Part shown: piece by piece, positions 36,040-44,493 of the stretch
How positions within the stretch are numbered: position 1 is the first letter of the stretch
Layout: every line of letters begins with the position of its first letter
Assembly (NCBI RefSeq): GCF_900182615.1
Contig: NZ_FXTE01000005.1
Span: forward strand, 124,001 to 188,000
Origin: Ruegeria faecimaris
Lineage (GTDB): Bacteria; Pseudomonadota; Alphaproteobacteria; Rhodobacterales; Rhodobacteraceae
Length of the DNA: 64,000 nt
Reading direction: 5' to 3'
The notes under the pieces: model-generated
Databases searched by the model: none
What the model was told of the DNA's origin: nothing
The model's input: only the letters and a program-made list of their open reading frames with translations
Translations under genes and position numbers: made by a program

Positions 36040-37098
36040 ATGACACGTGCTCTTTTCGCATTGATCTGCCTGACTTTCGCCGTTCTCGGCCAGCAAAGCC
36101 AGGCCCAGACGCTGACGGTTTCGACCGTGACACGGCCTCCGTTTTCTTTTGTCGAAGATGGAGCCCAAACCGGATTCTCGATGGACCTGCTTGAGGCGTT
36201 GGCTGAATCCCTGAATTGGGACTATTCCATCCAACGTTCCGACGCCTTTGGCGACATGCTGGGCGCAGTGCAGAACAGATCCGCAGATCTGGCCATCGCC
36301 AATATCTCGATCACTGCCTCGCGAGAAACGCAGATGGACTTCAGCCAGCCGATTTTCGAGGCTGGTTTGCAGATCATGGTGCCATCGGACGCGGTGCGCC
36401 GCCCGTCACTGCTACATGCGTTACTGTCGCGCGAATTGTTCATTGCTATCGGGCTTGCCTTTGCCATCCTTCTTGGCGGCGGCATGCTGATGTGGGTGTT
36501 CGAGCGCCGCTCGCAGCCCTATTTCGACCGCAAGCTAGACGAGGCCTGGTTCCCCTCATTCTGGTGGGCCTTGAATCTGGTGGTCAATGGCGGGTTTGAG
36601 GAACGAATGCCGCGCACGCCATTTGGTCGAATTCTGGGTGTAGTGCTGGTTGTATCTTCGCTGTTTATCGTCTCGGTCTTCACTGCGCGGATCACCTCGG
36701 TCATGACAGTGGATGCAATCAGTGGCAGCGTGAATTCGATAAATGACCTTTACGGCAAAGAGGTCGGAACAATCTCGAATTCAACCGCTGCTAACTTTCT
36801 GAACCGCCGCGAGATCGAGTTTACCAACTATGATGGGCTCGACCCCATGCTTGAAGCTTTTCGCAACGAGGAACTGGACGCCATCGTGTTCGACGCGCCG
36901 ATCCTGTCCTATTTCGCCGCCCATGAAGGCCGCCGGATTGCCTCGATGACAGGCGGTATATTCCTGCGCGAGAATTACGGCATTGCCTTCCCCACCGGGT
37001 CCCCCCTGGTCGAAGACGTCAACCAGGCGCTGCTGGCGCTGCGCGAAGACGGCACCTATGACGAGATTTATCGCAAGTGGTTTGGGGCGCGGAACTAA
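36040..37098 (+). CDS. Prokaryotic ionotropic glutamate-receptor-like channel (GluR0 type)
   Basis: 352 residues from the ATG at 36040. A signal peptide (1-22) is followed by a periplasmic binding lobe (to about 125: [40 protein letters not shown]). Next come a transmembrane helix (132-153), a re-entrant pore loop (171-190, [14 protein letters not shown]), a second helix (197-216) and the second ligand lobe (227-352: [15 protein letters not shown], then [15 protein letters not shown]). This order is that of GluR0-like ligand-gated channels. The pore has NGGFE where potassium-selective GluR0 has a GYG filter, so the ion preference is unclear. The 208-base upstream gap contains nothing else I can identify. 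The 3' end overlaps the convergent gene by 4 bases. Confidence 0.82.
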   Translation: MTRALFALICLTFAVLGQQSQAQTLTVSTVTRPPFSFVEDGAQTGFSMDLLEALAESLNWDYSIQRSDAFGDMLGAVQNRSADLAIANISITASRETQMDFSQPIFEAGLQIMVPSDAVRRPSLLHALLSRELFIAIGLAFAILLGGGMLMWVFERRSQPYFDRKLDEAWFPSFWWALNLVVNGGFEERMPRTPFGRILGVVLVVSSLFIVSVFTARITSVMTVDAISGSVNSINDLYGKEVGTISNSTAANFLNRREIEFTNYDGLDPMLEAFRNEELDAIVFDAPILSYFAAHEGRRIASMTGGIFLRENYGIAFPTGSPLVEDVNQALLALREDGTYDEIYRKWFGARN

Positions 37099-37451
37099 GC
37101 CGTCTCTTCATCCCCGAAAAACGGGGTCATCTGCGCCACGATCACTGCATTTTCATCCAGCGCGCGCTGCATCAGGGCCCGTTCATCCGGGTCGATCTCG
37201 TGACCTTGCGCTTCACGTTCAGCCAAAGTGCCATAGCCTGTGACATCCAAAGGCGCGGTATCTGCCTGTTTCAGGATCGCCACCGTTTCGCGCACGGCCT
37301 CGGCCTCGTCGACGCCGCTGGCAAAACACATCAATGCCGCCCCGGTTGCGCCGTCGGGCAGGCCATCGCCATCCTTGCGACCGATCTGCACAAGCAGGGT
37401 ATAGACCTGCTGACGCGAAGGTTTCTTTTGCTTTTCCATGCAAGGGGCCAT
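37095..37451 (-). CDS. Hypothetical small acidic cytoplasmic protein
   Basis: 118 residues from the ATG at 37451 (AGGTG 7 bases before it); an ATG at 37439 ([11 protein letters not shown]) is an equally plausible start. No signal peptide or membrane segment is seen. Sequence blocks are [44 protein letters not shown] and [50 protein letters not shown] do not recognise the family. It converges on the channel gene, and the two stop codons overlap. Confidence 0.6.
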   Translation of the reverse strand: MAPCMEKQKKPSRQQVYTLLVQIGRKDGDGLPDGATGAALMCFASGVDEAEAVRETVAILKQADTAPLDVTGYGTLAEREAQGHEIDPDERALMQRALDENAVIVAQMTPFFGDEETA

Positions 37452-37556
37452 AGCCGCGCACCTGCCTGCGGTCAAGCAGCCGGGGAATTGCAGTGGATCG
37501 CCTGTGCCGCCATAGTGCCCGCAGTAACCTGACACCGATCACAAAAGGACGTTGCC

Positions 37557-37892
37557 ATGACTTATCCGGATTTCATCACAGGATTCCCAAGCCTCGACGT
37601 GCCCTTCCCCGAAGATGTGGTGCAAACGGCCGTGATCAGATCAGACGCGGGGCTGGTGGCGTTTTTTACCTTTCTTCAGGATTTCGAACTGCCCCTTCAT
37701 TCCCATCTGGCACAATGGGGAACTGTGGTCGAAGGTGAGATTGAGCTGACCATTGGCGATGAAACCAAGAGCTATGGCCCCGGTGACAGCTATTCGATCC
37801 CCGCAGGAGTGGAGCATGGCGGCAAGATCAAAGCCGGGTCGCGCGTCATTGATGTGTTCGAAGAACCGGACCGCTATCCGGTCAAAGGGTAA
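37557..37892 (+). CDS. Single-domain cupin
   Basis: 111 residues forming one cupin barrel. Motif 1 is LPLHSHLAQWGTVVEGEIELTIGDE (two His and Glu as metal ligands). Motif 2 is YGPGDSYSIPAGVEHGG (third His). Small cupins can be isomerases, dioxygenases or sugar-binding proteins, and the sequence gives no substrate. RBS aaaggac lies just before the ATG. It has no operon partner; the convergent dapD gene follows across a terminator. Confidence 0.85.
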   Translation: MTYPDFITGFPSLDVPFPEDVVQTAVIRSDAGLVAFFTFLQDFELPLHSHLAQWGTVVEGEIELTIGDETKSYGPGDSYSIPAGVEHGGKIKAGSRVIDVFEEPDRYPVKG

Positions 37893-37907
37893 GCGATAAC
37901 AAAAAAA

Positions 37908-37934
37908 GGGCCGCAGCGGATCGCGCTGCAGCCC
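37908..37934 (-). terminator. Intrinsic terminator of dapD
   Basis: An 11-bp stem (gggccgcagcg / cgctgcagccc, one G-U wobble in the RNA) with a five-base loop. On the minus strand it is followed by seven T residues. It can also close the cupin transcript from the other side. Confidence 0.85.
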
Positions 37935-37957
37935 CCTTGTTTGATCCGCGCCCAGTA

Positions 37958-38785
37958 TTAGTCGCGCAGCAGCTCGTTGATCCCGGTTTTCGAGCGGGTC
38001 TTTTCATCCACCCGTTTCACGATCACGGCGCAGTAGAGGTTGATGTTGTTCTTGGACGGCATCGAGCCCGCAACAACCACCGAATAGGGCGGAACTTCAC
38101 CATAGGTGACCTCGCCGGTTTCGCGGTCGACGATCTTGGTCGATTTGCCGATGAACACGCCCATGCCCAGAACCGAGCCTTCGCGCACGATGCAGCCTTC
38201 GACCACTTCGGACCGGGCGCCGATAAAGCAATTGTCTTCGATGATGGTCGGACCCGCCTGCATCGGTTCCAGAACGCCGCCGATCCCAACACCACCCGAC
38301 AGATGGACGTTCTTGCCGATCTGCGCGCATGAACCGACGGTGGCCCAAGTATCAACCATTGTGCCCTCGTCCACATAGGCACCCAGGTTCACAAATGACG
38401 GCATCAGAACCACGCCGGGCGCAATAAAGGCGGATTTGCGAACGACGCAATTCGGCACCGCGCGAAAGCCAGCGGCCCGCCATTGGTTTTCACCCCAACC
38501 CGCGAACTTGCTGTCCACCTTGTCCCACCAGCCGCCGTCCTGAGCGCCGCCGGTCTGGATTTCCATATCCTTGATGCGAAAGCCCAGCAGAACCGCTTTT
38601 TTCGCCCACTGGTTCACATGCCAGTCGCCGCTGTCTTGCTTTTCCGCGACCCGCAGCGACCCGCTGTCCAGCGCGTTCAGCGTATCTTCGATCGCTTCGC
38701 GTGTCTCGCCGGTGGCGGCGGGGGTGATGGCATCTCGCGCCTCCCAGGCGGCTTCGATGGCGGCTTCCAGTTGCGCGTTGGACAT
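37958..38785 (-). CDS. dapD: Tetrahydrodipicolinate N-succinyltransferase
   Basis: 275 residues. It transfers succinyl from succinyl-CoA to tetrahydrodipicolinate in lysine/diaminopimelate synthesis. The left-handed beta-helix of hexapeptide repeats is seen from about residue 105 to 220 ([55 protein letters not shown]). [17 protein letters not shown] and the typical tail follow. A good sigma-70 promoter stands upstream and a strong terminator downstream, so it is monocistronic. Confidence 0.96.
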   Translation of the reverse strand: MSNAQLEAAIEAAWEARDAITPAATGETREAIEDTLNALDSGSLRVAEKQDSGDWHVNQWAKKAVLLGFRIKDMEIQTGGAQDGGWWDKVDSKFAGWGENQWRAAGFRAVPNCVVRKSAFIAPGVVLMPSFVNLGAYVDEGTMVDTWATVGSCAQIGKNVHLSGGVGIGGVLEPMQAGPTIIEDNCFIGARSEVVEGCIVREGSVLGMGVFIGKSTKIVDRETGEVTYGEVPPYSVVVAGSMPSKNNINLYCAVIVKRVDEKTRSKTGINELLRD

Positions 38786-38823
38786 TTGGCGGCTCCCTGC
38801 AGATTCTGTTCACGCTTGTGTTG

Positions 38824-38852
38824 CCTATACGCAAGCGACGGACTGGCTGCAA
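38824..38852 (-). promoter_or_regulatory. Sigma-70-type promoter of dapD
   Basis: On the minus strand, TTGCAG (38847-38852) and TATAGG (38824-38829) are separated by 17 bases, about 39 bases upstream of the dapD ATG. Confidence 0.5.
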
Positions 38853-38893
38853 TGCGACGCTGAGCGCGCGCTTTGCGGCTGTTTGTTGCGGTT

Positions 38894-39817
38894 TCAGCCG
38901 TTCAGAGGGTCCGGTGAGATGTTTCCACCACAGATCAGCACCGCCACCCGTTCGCCCGGCTCTGGCGTGTAAGCCCCCGAAAGCAGCGCAGCCAAGGCTG
39001 TTGCGCCCGCTGGTTCCACCAGAATCCGATGCGCCCGCCACAGGGCCTTCTGCGCCTGCGCGATGGCCTCATCACTGACCAGAACTGATTGCACGCCCTG
39101 TGCCAGATCGAAACAAATCGAGCCGATCCGCCGCGCGCCCAGCGCATTTGCCGCAATGCCCGAGACGGACACATCCACCGGTTCTCCCGCCTGCAGGGCT
39201 GCATTCAGCGCGCAGGAGGTTTCCGGCTCAACCGCCACGACCTTGCGCGTGCCTTGCAGCCAGGCCAGCGCCCCGGCGATCAGACCGCCACCGCCCACCG
39301 CGATCAATACGGTATCCGCTTTCAGGCCCTGTGCCTCCCATTCGGCAAAGCAGGTTCCCTGCCCGGCGACCGTAGCGGGGGCGTCATAGGCGTGAATCTG
39401 CATCGCGCCCGACGCATCCTCATACGCCTGCGCCGCAGCAAGAGCGTTGGCATATTCTCCCGGCACCACGCTCAGATCTGCGCCTGCCTGTTCAATCAGC
39501 GCAATCTTGGACGGCCCTGCCAGTTCCGGGACAAAAATCTTGGCCGGATAGCCTAGCGCCTGTGCCGCATAGGCTGCGGCTGCGCCATGATTGCCGCCCG
39601 ATGCGGCCACAACACCAGCCTCGGGCACATCCGAACTGATCAGAGTGTTAAACGCCCCGCGCGCCTTGAAACTGCCGGTGTGCTGCATATGCTCCAGCTT
39701 CATTTCCACCGAATAACCCAGACCCAAGGCACGGCTTTCCATGACTGGCGTCACTTGTGCATAGCCGGTTATGCGATGCTGTGCCGCCAGTATTTCGCTC
39801 TTCCAATTCATTCTCAT
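38894..39817 (-). CDS. Threonine/serine dehydratase-like PLP enzyme
   Basis: 307 residues from the ATG at 39817, or from a second ATG at 39811. Fold-type II PLP features are KLEHMQHTGSFKARGAF (PLP Lys), SGGNHGAAAAYAAQALG (phosphate cup, near residue 75) and the glycine-rich VGGGGLIAG loop. The C-terminus ends without an ACT domain, so it is the catabolic type of threonine/serine ammonia-lyase rather than feedback-regulated IlvA. Close relatives include 3-hydroxyaspartate dehydratases, so the substrate is not certain. The stop lies 108 bases upstream of the dapD start. Confidence 0.85.
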   Translation of the reverse strand: MRMNWKSEILAAQHRITGYAQVTPVMESRALGLGYSVEMKLEHMQHTGSFKARGAFNTLISSDVPEAGVVAASGGNHGAAAAYAAQALGYPAKIFVPELAGPSKIALIEQAGADLSVVPGEYANALAAAQAYEDASGAMQIHAYDAPATVAGQGTCFAEWEAQGLKADTVLIAVGGGGLIAGALAWLQGTRKVVAVEPETSCALNAALQAGEPVDVSVSGIAANALGARRIGSICFDLAQGVQSVLVSDEAIAQAQKALWRAHRILVEPAGATALAALLSGAYTPEPGERVAVLICGGNISPDPLNG

Positions 39818-39890
39818 CTTTCCGTGACTGGCACTCTGCGCCCGAACCCTATAGCTGTTTGGAAAACACGCAAGCAGGGATCGTTACCCC

Positions 39891-40733
39891 ATGAGAGAAG
39901 ACCGCCTCAGCCCGTTTCGCGACGCGCAGACCGACCGTTCGACCGCAAGCGAGGTACCCGACACCCCGCAAACCCGCTCACCCGCCTATCGCCTTGCCTT
40001 TGCCGATGAGGATTTCCTGTGCCGGGACGAGCTGCGCCCGGTGCGCTTGCAGCTGGAACTGCTCAAGCCCGAGATGATCATGACCGAGCGTGAGATCACC
40101 TCGACCATCGTCATGTTCGGCGGCGCGCGTATCCCTGAGCCGTCACAGAAACACACCGCGCGGACGGAAACGCTGGCCGGGCTGTCGGAATATTACGACG
40201 AAGCGCGCGAGTTTGCCCGGTTGATGACCGAGAAATCGAACGAAACCGGCGGGCGCGAGAATGTAATCGTCACCGGCGGTGGCCCCGGCGTGATGGAGGC
40301 TGGCAACCGCGGCGCGCAGGATGCGAACGGCTGTTCCATCGGCCTGAACATTGTGCTGCCGCATGAACAGGCACCGAACCTGTACGTTACGCCCGAGCTC
40401 AGCTTTAACTTCCACTATTTCGCCATCCGCAAGATGCATTTCCTGATGCGCGCCCGCGCCATCACCATCTTCCCCGGCGGCTTTGGCACCATGGATGAGC
40501 TGTTCGAGTCCCTGACCCTGATTCAAACCGGCCGTATGGAGCGCGTGCCTTTCCTGCTATTCGGTCGCGCGTTCTGGGAAAAGGTCATCAACTGGGAGGC
40601 GCTGGCCGATGCCGGCACCATCTCGGACGAGGATCTGGACCTGTTCCGGTTCGTCGATACCGCGCAAGAGGCGGTCGACATAATCGAGAAATGGGAACCC
40701 ACCCCGCCCCGTGACGAAATACCGGGGCGCTAA
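39891..40733 (+). CDS. LOG family protein (TIGR00730; nucleotide 5'-monophosphate phosphoribohydrolase fold)
   Basis: 280 residues. The Rossmann-like LOG/lysine decarboxylase-like core has VIVTGGGPGVMEAGNRGA and the defining PGGFGTMDELFESLTLIQTG (PGGxGTxxE). Members hydrolyse cytokinin ribotides or other nucleotide monophosphates to base and ribose phosphate. An N-terminal extension of about 70 residues before FGGARIP is typical of the longer bacterial branch. The next gene starts 3 bases after the stop, so they are probably cotranscribed. Confidence 0.87.
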   Translation: MREDRLSPFRDAQTDRSTASEVPDTPQTRSPAYRLAFADEDFLCRDELRPVRLQLELLKPEMIMTEREITSTIVMFGGARIPEPSQKHTARTETLAGLSEYYDEAREFARLMTEKSNETGGRENVIVTGGGPGVMEAGNRGAQDANGCSIGLNIVLPHEQAPNLYVTPELSFNFHYFAIRKMHFLMRARAITIFPGGFGTMDELFESLTLIQTGRMERVPFLLFGRAFWEKVINWEALADAGTISDEDLDLFRFVDTAQEAVDIIEKWEPTPPRDEIPGR

Positions 40734-40736
40734 ACG

Positions 40737-41834
40737 ATGGGGCGCAAGACCGGCGAGATGCTGCATCTGCGGGGCAACGCACTGACCAAGGGCGAGCCCG
40801 TGGCCCTGCCCCTGACCCAAAGCAGTATGTTCCACCTGCCCGGCGCACCGGACGGGCATGATTTCTACGGTCGCGTCAACAACCCAACCTGGGAACATCT
40901 GGAACAGGTTCTCGCCCATCTTGAAGACGCCCCCTGCCTGGCTTTCCCGTCGGGCATGGCGGCGATCTCGGCCGCGTTGTTTGCCACGGTCAAAGCCGGG
41001 TCGCGCATCCTGATCCCGTCGGATGGCTATTACGTCACTCGCGTGCTGGCCGACCGATTTCTGTCTGGTCTGGGTGTCATCGTGACAGAACGCCCGACAA
41101 CCGCCTTTTCCGAAGGCGGGTTCGACGGCATCGATGTGGTCTTTGTCGAAAGCCCCTCGAACCCTGGTCTGGATATGATGGACCTGCCAGCCATCGCGTC
41201 GTCCGTGCGCGCAGCTGGTGGGATCACCATTGCTGACAACACAACCATGACACCACTGGGCCAGCGTCCTTTGGATATGGGCGTAGATATCGTCGTGTCC
41301 TCGGACACCAAGGCCATGGGTGGGCATTCCGATCTGCTGATGGGCCATGTGGCCAGCCGCAATACAGATGTCATGGAGCGGGTCGAGGAATGGCGGCGTG
41401 TCTCTGGCGCGATCCCCGGTCCGCACGAGGCTTGGTTGCTGCATCGTGGGCTGGAAACACTGGATGTTCGGTTCGACCGGATGTGCAGCTCAGCCCAGGT
41501 GTTGGCAGAACGGTTGGCGGCGCATCTGGCTGTGAAAGACATCCGCTATCCCGGCCTGCCAAGTGACCCATCCTACACCTTGGCACAGGCTCAGACCACG
41601 CGGTTCGGATTCCTTCTTTCGATCACGTTGGAAACCCAGGCCAAGGCCGAAACCTTCATCAACACCTGTCCAATGCTGCGCCCTGCGACGTCTTTTGGCG
41701 GCGTCCATAGCTCGGCCGAGCGCCGCGCCCGTTGGGGCGACGACGTTGACCCCGCTTTTGTCCGTCTGTCGGTGGGATGCGAGCCGGTGGTTGAGCTTTG
41801 GCAGGCAATCGATGCCAGCCTGAACGCGCTGTAA
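40737..41834 (+). CDS. Cystathionine gamma-synthase/beta-lyase family PLP enzyme
   Basis: 365 residues, slightly short for the family. The PLP lysine is in VSSDTKAMGGHSDLLMG. Other features are the early YGRVNNPTWEHLEQVLAHLEDAP (active-site Tyr and Arg), FPSGMAAISAALFA and ESPSNPGLDMMDLPA. The C-terminus has SFGGVHSSAERRARWGDD-VDPAFVRLSVGCEP. The family covers cystathionine synthases and lyases, and specificity cannot be told. It follows the LOG gene by 3 bases and abuts the convergent membrane gene with no gap. Confidence 0.85.
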   Translation: MGRKTGEMLHLRGNALTKGEPVALPLTQSSMFHLPGAPDGHDFYGRVNNPTWEHLEQVLAHLEDAPCLAFPSGMAAISAALFATVKAGSRILIPSDGYYVTRVLADRFLSGLGVIVTERPTTAFSEGGFDGIDVVFVESPSNPGLDMMDLPAIASSVRAAGGITIADNTTMTPLGQRPLDMGVDIVVSSDTKAMGGHSDLLMGHVASRNTDVMERVEEWRRVSGAIPGPHEAWLLHRGLETLDVRFDRMCSSAQVLAERLAAHLAVKDIRYPGLPSDPSYTLAQAQTTRFGFLLSITLETQAKAETFINTCPMLRPATSFGGVHSSAERRARWGDDVDPAFVRLSVGCEPVVELWQAIDASLNAL

Positions 41835-42218
41835 TTACTTTTTGGGCGTGCGCAGCTCGGTGAACACGTAGATCGGCAGCACGACGCTGGCGATCAGCGC
41901 GCCCAGCCAGACCAGCAATGTCGCAGCCAGCAGGTTGGAAATTCCGCCAACCGTCAACCCATTGGTCACCAGATCGGTCACAAGCAGGCCAACAAAGGTC
42001 ACGATCAACGCGATCCCGCCTTTCAACGAAGGCGCCCTTTTCTCACCCAACTTCAGGATCAGCGGCTCGGCCACCACCTGCACCAGCGTGAAGACGATCA
42101 CCACAACGATGAATGAAATCGGCTTGATTGCAAAACCGGTCAGTAGCAAAGCGGCCAACATTAACCCAATGGCATTGCCCGCCAGCAGGGCCAGAACCGA
42201 TTTAAGTCTGCGCGTCAT
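41835..42218 (-). CDS. Four-helix membrane protein, holin-like
   Basis: 127 residues with four hydrophobic segments (about 6-30, 35-55, 66-87 and 95-118) and a basic N-terminus MTRRLK. The pattern resembles the DUF/phage holin family 4 type membrane proteins found scattered in bacteria, including the IKPISFIVVVIVFTLVQVVAEPLILKL segment. No phage genes are nearby, so a holin function is unlikely to be literal. Stop codons of this gene and the upstream PLP gene are directly adjacent. Confidence 0.65.
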   Translation of the reverse strand: MTRRLKSVLALLAGNAIGLMLAALLLTGFAIKPISFIVVVIVFTLVQVVAEPLILKLGEKRAPSLKGGIALIVTFVGLLVTDLVTNGLTVGGISNLLAATLLVWLGALIASVVLPIYVFTELRTPKK

Positions 42219-42307
42219 CGGCTAATCTCCGTCAATGAATAATATGAAACAGCCTGATAGTATCAGAGATTACGAAACTTGCGAACCAATTTAGCCACCG
42301 GTCCTTT

Positions 42308-42335
42308 TTGACCTGTTGAAATCACGTGATAAAAT
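42308..42335 (+). promoter_or_regulatory. Sigma-70-type promoter of the cbpA-like operon
   Basis: TTGACC (42308-42313) and TAAAAT (42330-42335) are 16 bases apart, 43 bases before the ATG at 42379. I see no inverted repeat of CIRCE type. Confidence 0.5.
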
Positions 42336-42378
42336 ACCTTCATCATGATCAGCCCTTCCCCCATCCATGAGAGGTGAG

Positions 42379-43299
42379 ATGAGCGACGATCCCTATGCCG
42401 CACTTGGCGTGGCCAAAGATGCCAGCGACGCTGAAATCAAAAAAGCGTATCGGCGTATTGCCAAGGAATGCCATCCGGACTTGAAACCCGGGGACGCCGA
42501 GGCCGAAGCCAATTTCAAGGCCGCCGCCGCGGCCTATGATCTGTTGAAAGATCCTGAGACGCGCAAACGCTATGACAATGGTGAGATTGATGCCTCGGGA
42601 CAGGAACGCCCGCAACAGCAATACTATCGCGATTACGCCGAAGCCGCCGGCAACCCCTATCGCGGGCAGGCGACGGACCCGGACGACATGTCGGATATAT
42701 TTGCCGAATTCATGCGGGGTCGCGGCGGATTTGGTGGGCAAGGCGGCCGCGAGTTTCACGCGCCCGGCCACAATCTGAACTTCACGCTTCAGATCAGCTT
42801 TCTGGATGCGGTATTCGGCGCCAGCCAGAAGCTGACCCTGCCGGATGGGGACCGGATCGAAGTCAAGATACCCGCAGGGATCACAAGCGGTCAGACCATT
42901 CGCCTGCGGGGCAAGGGTGCCGCTGGCTATGGTGAGGGGCCGCGCGGCGATGCGCTGGTGACAGTATCAGTCGCGGATCATCCGGTATTCGACCGTCAGG
43001 GAAATGACATTCACATCACGCTGCCCATCACGATTGATGAGGCGGTGCTGGGCGGCAAAGTGGCGGCGCCCACGATCGATGGGGGCGTAAACGTGACCGT
43101 TCCGGCCGGAACCAGCAGCGGCAGAACCCTGCGCCTGCGGGGTAAGGGCGTCAAGAAGCGCGGCTCGGCCGAACGGGGCGACCAGTTGATCGAGCTGACC
43201 ATTTCAATGCCCGATCAAATCGATGATGAGTTGAGGCAATTTATGGATTCATGGCGAGAAACCCACCGCTATGACCCACGCAAAGGAATGCCGTCATGA
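42379..43299 (+). CDS. cbpA: CbpA-like DnaJ co-chaperone (no zinc finger)
   Basis: 306 residues from the ATG at 42379, preceded by GAGGTGAG; an ATG 12 bases earlier lacks a site. A J domain at the N-terminus contains the HPD tripeptide in KECHPDLKPGD and stimulates DnaK ATPase. A linker (about 65-110, rich in Gly and Gln) and two beta-sandwich client domains follow (LPDGDRIEVKIPAGITSGQTIRLRGKG, then TVPAGTSSGRTLRLRGKGVKKRG). The cysteine-rich zinc region of true DnaJ is missing, as in CbpA. The gene for its modulator overlaps the stop. Confidence 0.9.
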   Translation: MSDDPYAALGVAKDASDAEIKKAYRRIAKECHPDLKPGDAEAEANFKAAAAAYDLLKDPETRKRYDNGEIDASGQERPQQQYYRDYAEAAGNPYRGQATDPDDMSDIFAEFMRGRGGFGGQGGREFHAPGHNLNFTLQISFLDAVFGASQKLTLPDGDRIEVKIPAGITSGQTIRLRGKGAAGYGEGPRGDALVTVSVADHPVFDRQGNDIHITLPITIDEAVLGGKVAAPTIDGGVNVTVPAGTSSGRTLRLRGKGVKKRGSAERGDQLIELTISMPDQIDDELRQFMDSWRETHRYDPRKGMPS

Positions 43300-43634
43300 C
43301 CCGCACCCTGACCGAAGAGGAACTGATCACCGCCGTAGCCCGGCTGACTTCGACCCGATTGACAGAATATCTGGCCGCCGAAATCGTGATCCCCGAACAA
43401 ACAGATCGCGGATTGGTCTATCACAGCATCGACGTTGCCCGGCTGGAGTTGGCCTGCGAGTTGCACGACCAATACGAAATGGAGGCAGACGCAGTGTCGA
43501 TGATGATTTCCCTGATCGACCAGATGCATGGGCTGCGCGCAGAACTTCGAGAGGTCCTGAACGCCGTCGCAGCGCAGCCAGATCCGGTTCGTCAGCAACT
43601 GATCAAAGTGATCGGCACCGCGAGATTTGGGTGA
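43296..43634 (+). CDS. cbpM: CbpM-like modulator of the CbpA chaperone
   Basis: 112 residues. The N-terminal MerR-like segment LTEEELITAVARLTSTRLTEYLAAEIVIPEQTDRGLVYHSIDVARLELACEL is the CbpM pattern. A helical tail includes LIDQMHGLRAELREVLNAV. CbpM binds the J domain of CbpA and inhibits it. ATGA overlap with cbpA supports the pairing. Confidence 0.85.
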   Translation: MTRTLTEEELITAVARLTSTRLTEYLAAEIVIPEQTDRGLVYHSIDVARLELACELHDQYEMEADAVSMMISLIDQMHGLRAELREVLNAVAAQPDPVRQQLIKVIGTARFG

Positions 43635-43641
43635 GAGCGGC

Positions 43642-44268
43642 CTAATTGTCGACCAGATATTCTTCGGGAACGAAGAATGTGTAATCTCGGTCGGCAACCG
43701 CCTCGTGGCAATCGTGGCAATACGCAACTGCGTTGGCGCGATCCCCCAACGTGTCCCCAAACAATGACCCGTCCGGCATGACCATGATATAGCGCCAGTC
43801 AGCCGTAGCAGGGTTGGCGCCCTCGGCCAGTTTCTGCATGACGAACATCGCGCCGGGATGGCTTTTCCCCTCATCCGTAACGGTCACGCTGTCCTTGGCC
43901 AGCACAGACCCCACCGGAAGCTTTTCGCCTTCCGTCAGGGTTGCATAATTATACGCCATCCGGTTTGCATAGCTGTTCACAAATCGCCGACCATGGGTTT
44001 CAGATATATAGGGCGCATCGTTGTACAGCGGCCAGTTTTGGTAATTCAGAAGCAAATCCAACTGCGCTGCGGCATAGCCGCGTGCCATCCGGCGCTGCAA
44101 CGAGTCATAAATTTCACGCGCGTCGTCCTTGGTCAGATCAGCCGGATTTTCGATAGCCAGATGAGCATCCTCATCATTTGACTGCGCAACAGCATCAGTT
44201 ACGGCGACGGCCGCACAAGCCAAAACTAAAACAAAACTAAAGTACGGGATTTTCAATCGAAACATCAT
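43642..44268 (-). CDS. Cytochrome P460-like periplasmic c-type haem protein
   Basis: 208 residues with a signal peptide (about 1-29, FVLVLACAAVAVTDAVAQ). The C-terminal haem c site is CHDCH in AVAYCHDCHEAVADRDYTFFVPEEY. Together with GKSHPGAMFVMQKLAEGANP and WRYIMVMPDGSLFGDT this points to the cytochrome P460 / c'-beta family, which oxidises hydroxylamine or binds NO. A haem-crosslinking lysine cannot be confirmed by eye. It has no clear partner: the convergent cbpM gene lies 7 bases from its stop. The 225-base gap upstream (44269-44493) separates it from rlmN and shows nothing else. Confidence 0.82.
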   Translation of the reverse strand: MMFRLKIPYFSFVLVLACAAVAVTDAVAQSNDEDAHLAIENPADLTKDDAREIYDSLQRRMARGYAAAQLDLLLNYQNWPLYNDAPYISETHGRRFVNSYANRMAYNYATLTEGEKLPVGSVLAKDSVTVTDEGKSHPGAMFVMQKLAEGANPATADWRYIMVMPDGSLFGDTLGDRANAVAYCHDCHEAVADRDYTFFVPEEYLVDN

Positions 44269-44493
44269 AGAGATAACCCAACTCGTAACCTGTTATGCCG
44301 CAATCGGCACACGGAGCTGAAATACAAGGTAGCCGCCGTGAACGAATTTGCCACATGCCAGCCACCGAACTCACCCTATTGTGCGCAAGTGAGCCTGGTG
44401 CATCCACACCTAGCCTCTGAAACATATCAAATTTTGCATTCTATAGACAGCGCCCCAAAAATTAATTTTGCGATGCGCCGTCTATTCAGCCGC

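Noticed and set aside
41835-42218. Prophage remnant, from the holin-like membrane protein
   Set aside because: No other phage gene is near; the protein is a lone four-helix membrane protein of a widespread type.
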